Shown here: positions 62,048 to 64,000 of the stretch, in pieces
Layout of the letters: the number at the start of each line of letters is the position of its first letter
Position numbering within the stretch: the first letter of the stretch is position 1
NCBI RefSeq assembly: GCF_014205295.1
Contig: NZ_JACHNF010000001.1
Coordinates: 5,332,001-5,396,000 of the forward strand
Source: Kribbella solani
GTDB taxonomy: Bacteria; Actinomycetota; Actinomycetes; Propionibacteriales; Kribbellaceae
Reading direction: 5' to 3'
DNA length: 64,000 nucleotides
Translations under genes and position numbers: made by a program
Notes under the pieces: generated by a model
What the model saw: the letters and a program-made list of their open reading frames with translations, nothing else
Told to the model about the DNA's origin: nothing
Databases searched by the model: none

Positions 62048-62632
62048 ATGATGCCAAAGAACCCCAAGGAACCAGCAGAGACGGCGGAGCGGGGTGGTCA
62101 GCCATCGGTCGCGGACGTCGTCATGCACCCGGTCCGGCTGCGGATCATCCAGCAGCTCGGCGGCCGCGAGCTGACCACGGCCGCCCTCCGCGAGCTGCTG
62201 CCCGACATCACCCCGGCCACGCTGTACCGGCACGTCGCCGCCCTGGTCGAGGCGGGCATCCTGTCCGTCGTCGCAGAACGGCGCGTCCGCGGCGCCGTCG
62301 AGCGCACCCTCGCGCTCGGCGAACGCGTCGCACAGGTCGACCAGCAGGAGCTGCAGGCGATGAGCACCGCCCAGCTCCGCGACTCGGTGCTGACCTTCCT
62401 CGGGCACTTCGCCGAGGACTTCGACCGGTTCCTGGCCGCCGACCCCGAGCTGCGGAACCTGTTCGGGATCGGGCAGACGATGCTGTACGTGAACACCGAC
62501 GACCTTGCCCAGCTCCAGGCCGACCTGACCGAACTGCTCGCCCCGTACCGCGCCGAGAAACCCGGACGTCAACGCGTCACCCTGACGACCGCGCTGATCC
62601 CCTCGCAGGAGCCGCTCCCCTCACAGGATTAG
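62048..62632 (+). CDS. ArsR-like winged-helix regulator
   Basis: This 194-residue protein has an N-terminal winged helix (about 18-85, VVMHPVRLRIIQQLGGRELTTA then ITPATLYRHVAALVEAGIL) and a C-terminal helical domain, as in HTH_20 proteins paired with ABC transporters. The start is uncertain (ATG 62048, ATG 62051 or TTG 62039). It is divergent from the ABC operon it probably controls. Confidence 0.83.
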   Translation: MMPKNPKEPAETAERGGQPSVADVVMHPVRLRIIQQLGGRELTTAALRELLPDITPATLYRHVAALVEAGILSVVAERRVRGAVERTLALGERVAQVDQQELQAMSTAQLRDSVLTFLGHFAEDFDRFLAADPELRNLFGIGQTMLYVNTDDLAQLQADLTELLAPYRAEKPGRQRVTLTTALIPSQEPLPSQD

Positions 62633-62653
62633 GCGCCGGCGCGTTCCATCAGC

Positions 62654-63142
62654 ATGAACAGGCATGCGGTAGTCAGCACCCGGATCGGGGAACTCACGGT
62701 GGTGGTGTCGGAGCAGACGCTGGTCGGCGTCTACTTCCCGCATCACTGGGTCAAGCCGACGGCGGAAACCCTCGGCGAACGGGTCGAGGCCGACGCGTTC
62801 GTCACGACGGTCGTCGAGCAACTGGAGGCGTACTTCACGGGTCAGCGGCGGACGTTCGACCTCCCGACCCGGCTGGAAGGTACCGACTTCCAGCGACGGG
62901 TCTGGTCGGTGCTGGCGGAGATCCCGTACGGGGAGACGACCACGTACGGCGCGATCGCCACGCGGCTGGGTGAACCCGCCCAGGCGGTCGGCAAGGCAGT
63001 CGGCCAGAACCCACTGTCGATCGTCATCCCCTGCCACCGGGTCATCGGCAAAAACGGCTCGCTCACCGGTTACGCCGGCGGCCTCACCAACAAACAGTTC
63101 CTCCTGGACCTGGAACAGCCAGTCGGCGCACGGTTGTTCTGA
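62654..63142 (+). CDS. ogt: methylated-DNA-[protein]-cysteine S-methyltransferase
   Basis: The 162-residue DNA repair protein removes O6-alkyl groups from guanine. It has the active-site PCHRVIGKNGSLTGYAGG with the acceptor Cys and the helix-turn-helix YGAIATRLGEPAQAVGKAVGQNP. There is no Ada-type regulatory domain. Confidence 0.94.
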   Translation: MNRHAVVSTRIGELTVVVSEQTLVGVYFPHHWVKPTAETLGERVEADAFVTTVVEQLEAYFTGQRRTFDLPTRLEGTDFQRRVWSVLAEIPYGETTTYGAIATRLGEPAQAVGKAVGQNPLSIVIPCHRVIGKNGSLTGYAGGLTNKQFLLDLEQPVGARLF

Positions 63143-63163
63143 GTTGGTGTTGCAGGCGGGTGA

Positions 63164-63622
63164 TCAAGAGAAGTCGCCTACCTGTTCGGCGTACCAGTCG
63201 AGTTCGATGAGGTGTTCGGCGATGACCCGGAGCGTCCAGTTCGGGGTGCGGTCCTTGTCCCATTCGGCCGGGTCGAGGGCCGCGTACCGGAGCTCGAACG
63301 TCCGCGCGAGCCGGCGCAACCGCTGCTCGGCCTCGCGGACGTCCGCTTCGGTGAACGGCGCGAGGTCCGCGGTGGACGTCACTGAACTCGCGTGCCACTC
63401 GTCGGGTTGCGTCGGCACACCCGCCAGCAGCGCCTCCACCTCCGCGAGATGATCGATCATGTGGTCGGCGATCCGCCGCACCGCCTTGTGCGGCGTGAAG
63501 ATGCGGTCGTCGTCCGAGACCCGCGGCTCACCGTCCCAGGCCGGCCAGGTGACGACAAACTTCAACGCCCGCTCAACCGCCTGCACAACGAGCTCACCAG
63601 GGTTTTCCGCGTTCTGTGTCAT
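63164..63622 (-). CDS. DinB-superfamily protein
   Basis: This 152-residue helical protein resembles DinB/MDMPI-type four-helix bundles, with His residues in HMIDHLAEVEALL and RVIAEHLIELDWYAEQVG that may bind a metal. ATG 63622 is used. Function unknown; thiol-dependent transferases belong to this superfamily. Confidence 0.72.
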   Translation of the reverse strand: MTQNAENPGELVVQAVERALKFVVTWPAWDGEPRVSDDDRIFTPHKAVRRIADHMIDHLAEVEALLAGVPTQPDEWHASSVTSTADLAPFTEADVREAEQRLRRLARTFELRYAALDPAEWDKDRTPNWTLRVIAEHLIELDWYAEQVGDFS

Positions 63623-63632
63623 GCCGCCGACG

Positions 63633-64000
63633 CTAAGCCCGGCACGCTTCGGCCTCCACCGAACTGATCCCGAGCCGCCCCGCCAGCCCCTCGGCGTCGT
63701 ACGGCGCCCGCACCTTCGCGTCATTGTCGAAATAGACGAACGCGGCGCACTTCCACGACCGGATCTTCCGCGCCCACCGATCGAGCGACTTCCCGTCGTA
63801 CCCACTGACATACAATTCGTCCGCACCGTGCAGCCGGACGTACGCGAAATCCGCCGTCACCGCATCGAACATCGGCCATTTACCCGCCGAGTCCGCACAA
63901 ACCACCGCCACGTCATGCGCACGCGCCAACTCAAGGAAACCGGTGGTTTTGAAGCTGTCATGGCGTACTTCGATCGCGTACCGCAGTGGAATGTCGACGG
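63633..64000 (-). CDS. DUF72 domain protein, N-terminus beyond window
   Basis: The frame is open to the window end; only the last 122 residues are seen. AIEVRHDSFKTTGFLELAR, DFAYVRLHGADELYVSGY and AAFVYFDNDAKVRAPYDAEGLA match the C-terminal half of DUF72 (YecE-like) TIM-barrel proteins, whose role is unclear. Confidence 0.88.
   Translation of the reverse strand, partial: VDIPLRYAIEVRHDSFKTTGFLELARAHDVAVVCADSAGKWPMFDAVTADFAYVRLHGADELYVSGYDGKSLDRWARKIRSWKCAAFVYFDNDAKVRAPYDAEGLAGRLGISSVEAEACRA

Overview
The window looks like chromosomal DNA of a high-GC, F420-producing actinobacterium, with a gene style resembling Kribbella and its relatives. The evidence is very high GC, frequent GTG starts, four-base stop/start overlaps, leaderless-looking promoters, an F420-dependent glucose-6-phosphate dehydrogenase and a large actinobacterial-type purine catabolic cluster. 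I see no rRNA, tRNA, CRISPR array, transposase or phage gene. Genes cover nearly all of both strands. Both window ends cut genes: a methyltransferase on the left and a DUF72 protein on the right.

Region 1 (1-6.8 kb) holds a SAM methyltransferase, a riboflavin synthase/DHBP synthase fusion lacking several usual active-site residues, and an operon of GH140-like hydrolase, SorC regulator and ThrE-type exporter. A separate, normal-looking ribB follows, led by a clear FMN riboswitch.

Region 2 (6.7-19.9 kb) is a sugar catabolic locus. The minus-strand operon encodes a nucleoside-hydrolase-like protein, an ABC sugar importer, a xylose-isomerase-like enzyme and a split transketolase. Divergent from it are an FGGY kinase and then a LacI-type-operator-controlled operon (cupin, Gfo/Idh oxidoreductase, DUF993, two isomerase-like TIM barrels). 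Isomerase, FGGY kinase and split transketolase together match the enzyme classes of the known D-apiose to D-apulose-4-phosphate route, and a GH140 (apiosidase-type) protein lies 0.9 kb away. The second operon matches no pathway I can name.

Region 3 (20-33 kb) is mixed: a GAF-PAS-GGDEF protein, a membrane-anchored M16-like peptidase, acetyltransferases, a tandemly duplicated Fic toxin locus with one intact VbhA-like antitoxin and one deleted remnant, an aldo/keto reductase, a TPR protein, a luciferase-like monooxygenase with its flavin reductase, a TetR-controlled ABC exporter and an SDR.

Region 4 (33-57.6 kb) is a purine catabolic supercluster. It covers guanine deaminase, xanthine dehydrogenase with XdhC, uricase, HIU hydrolase, OHCU decarboxylase, allantoinase and ureidoglycine aminohydrolase. 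Gcl, tartronate semialdehyde reductase, glycerate kinase and Hyi then carry glyoxylate to glycerate and phosphoglycerate. Also here are an NCS2 permease fused to an OHCU-decarboxylase-like domain, 8-oxoguanine deaminase, an MFS transporter, PucR and IclR regulators and a DUF6986 aldolase-like protein. Allantoate amidohydrolase and ureidoglycolate lyase are not in the window. Paired TTCYG-N5-YGGAA boxes, 21 bp apart, precede hyi, the DUF6986 gene and the IclR gene, with a weaker pair before uraD. This suggests one IclR (AllR-like) regulon.

Region 5 (57.6-64 kb) has a GNAT protein, FGD, an orphan small gene next to a 25-bp-stem hairpin, an ABC transporter with a divergent ArsR-like regulator, an Ogt methyltransferase, a DinB-like protein and part of a DUF72 protein.
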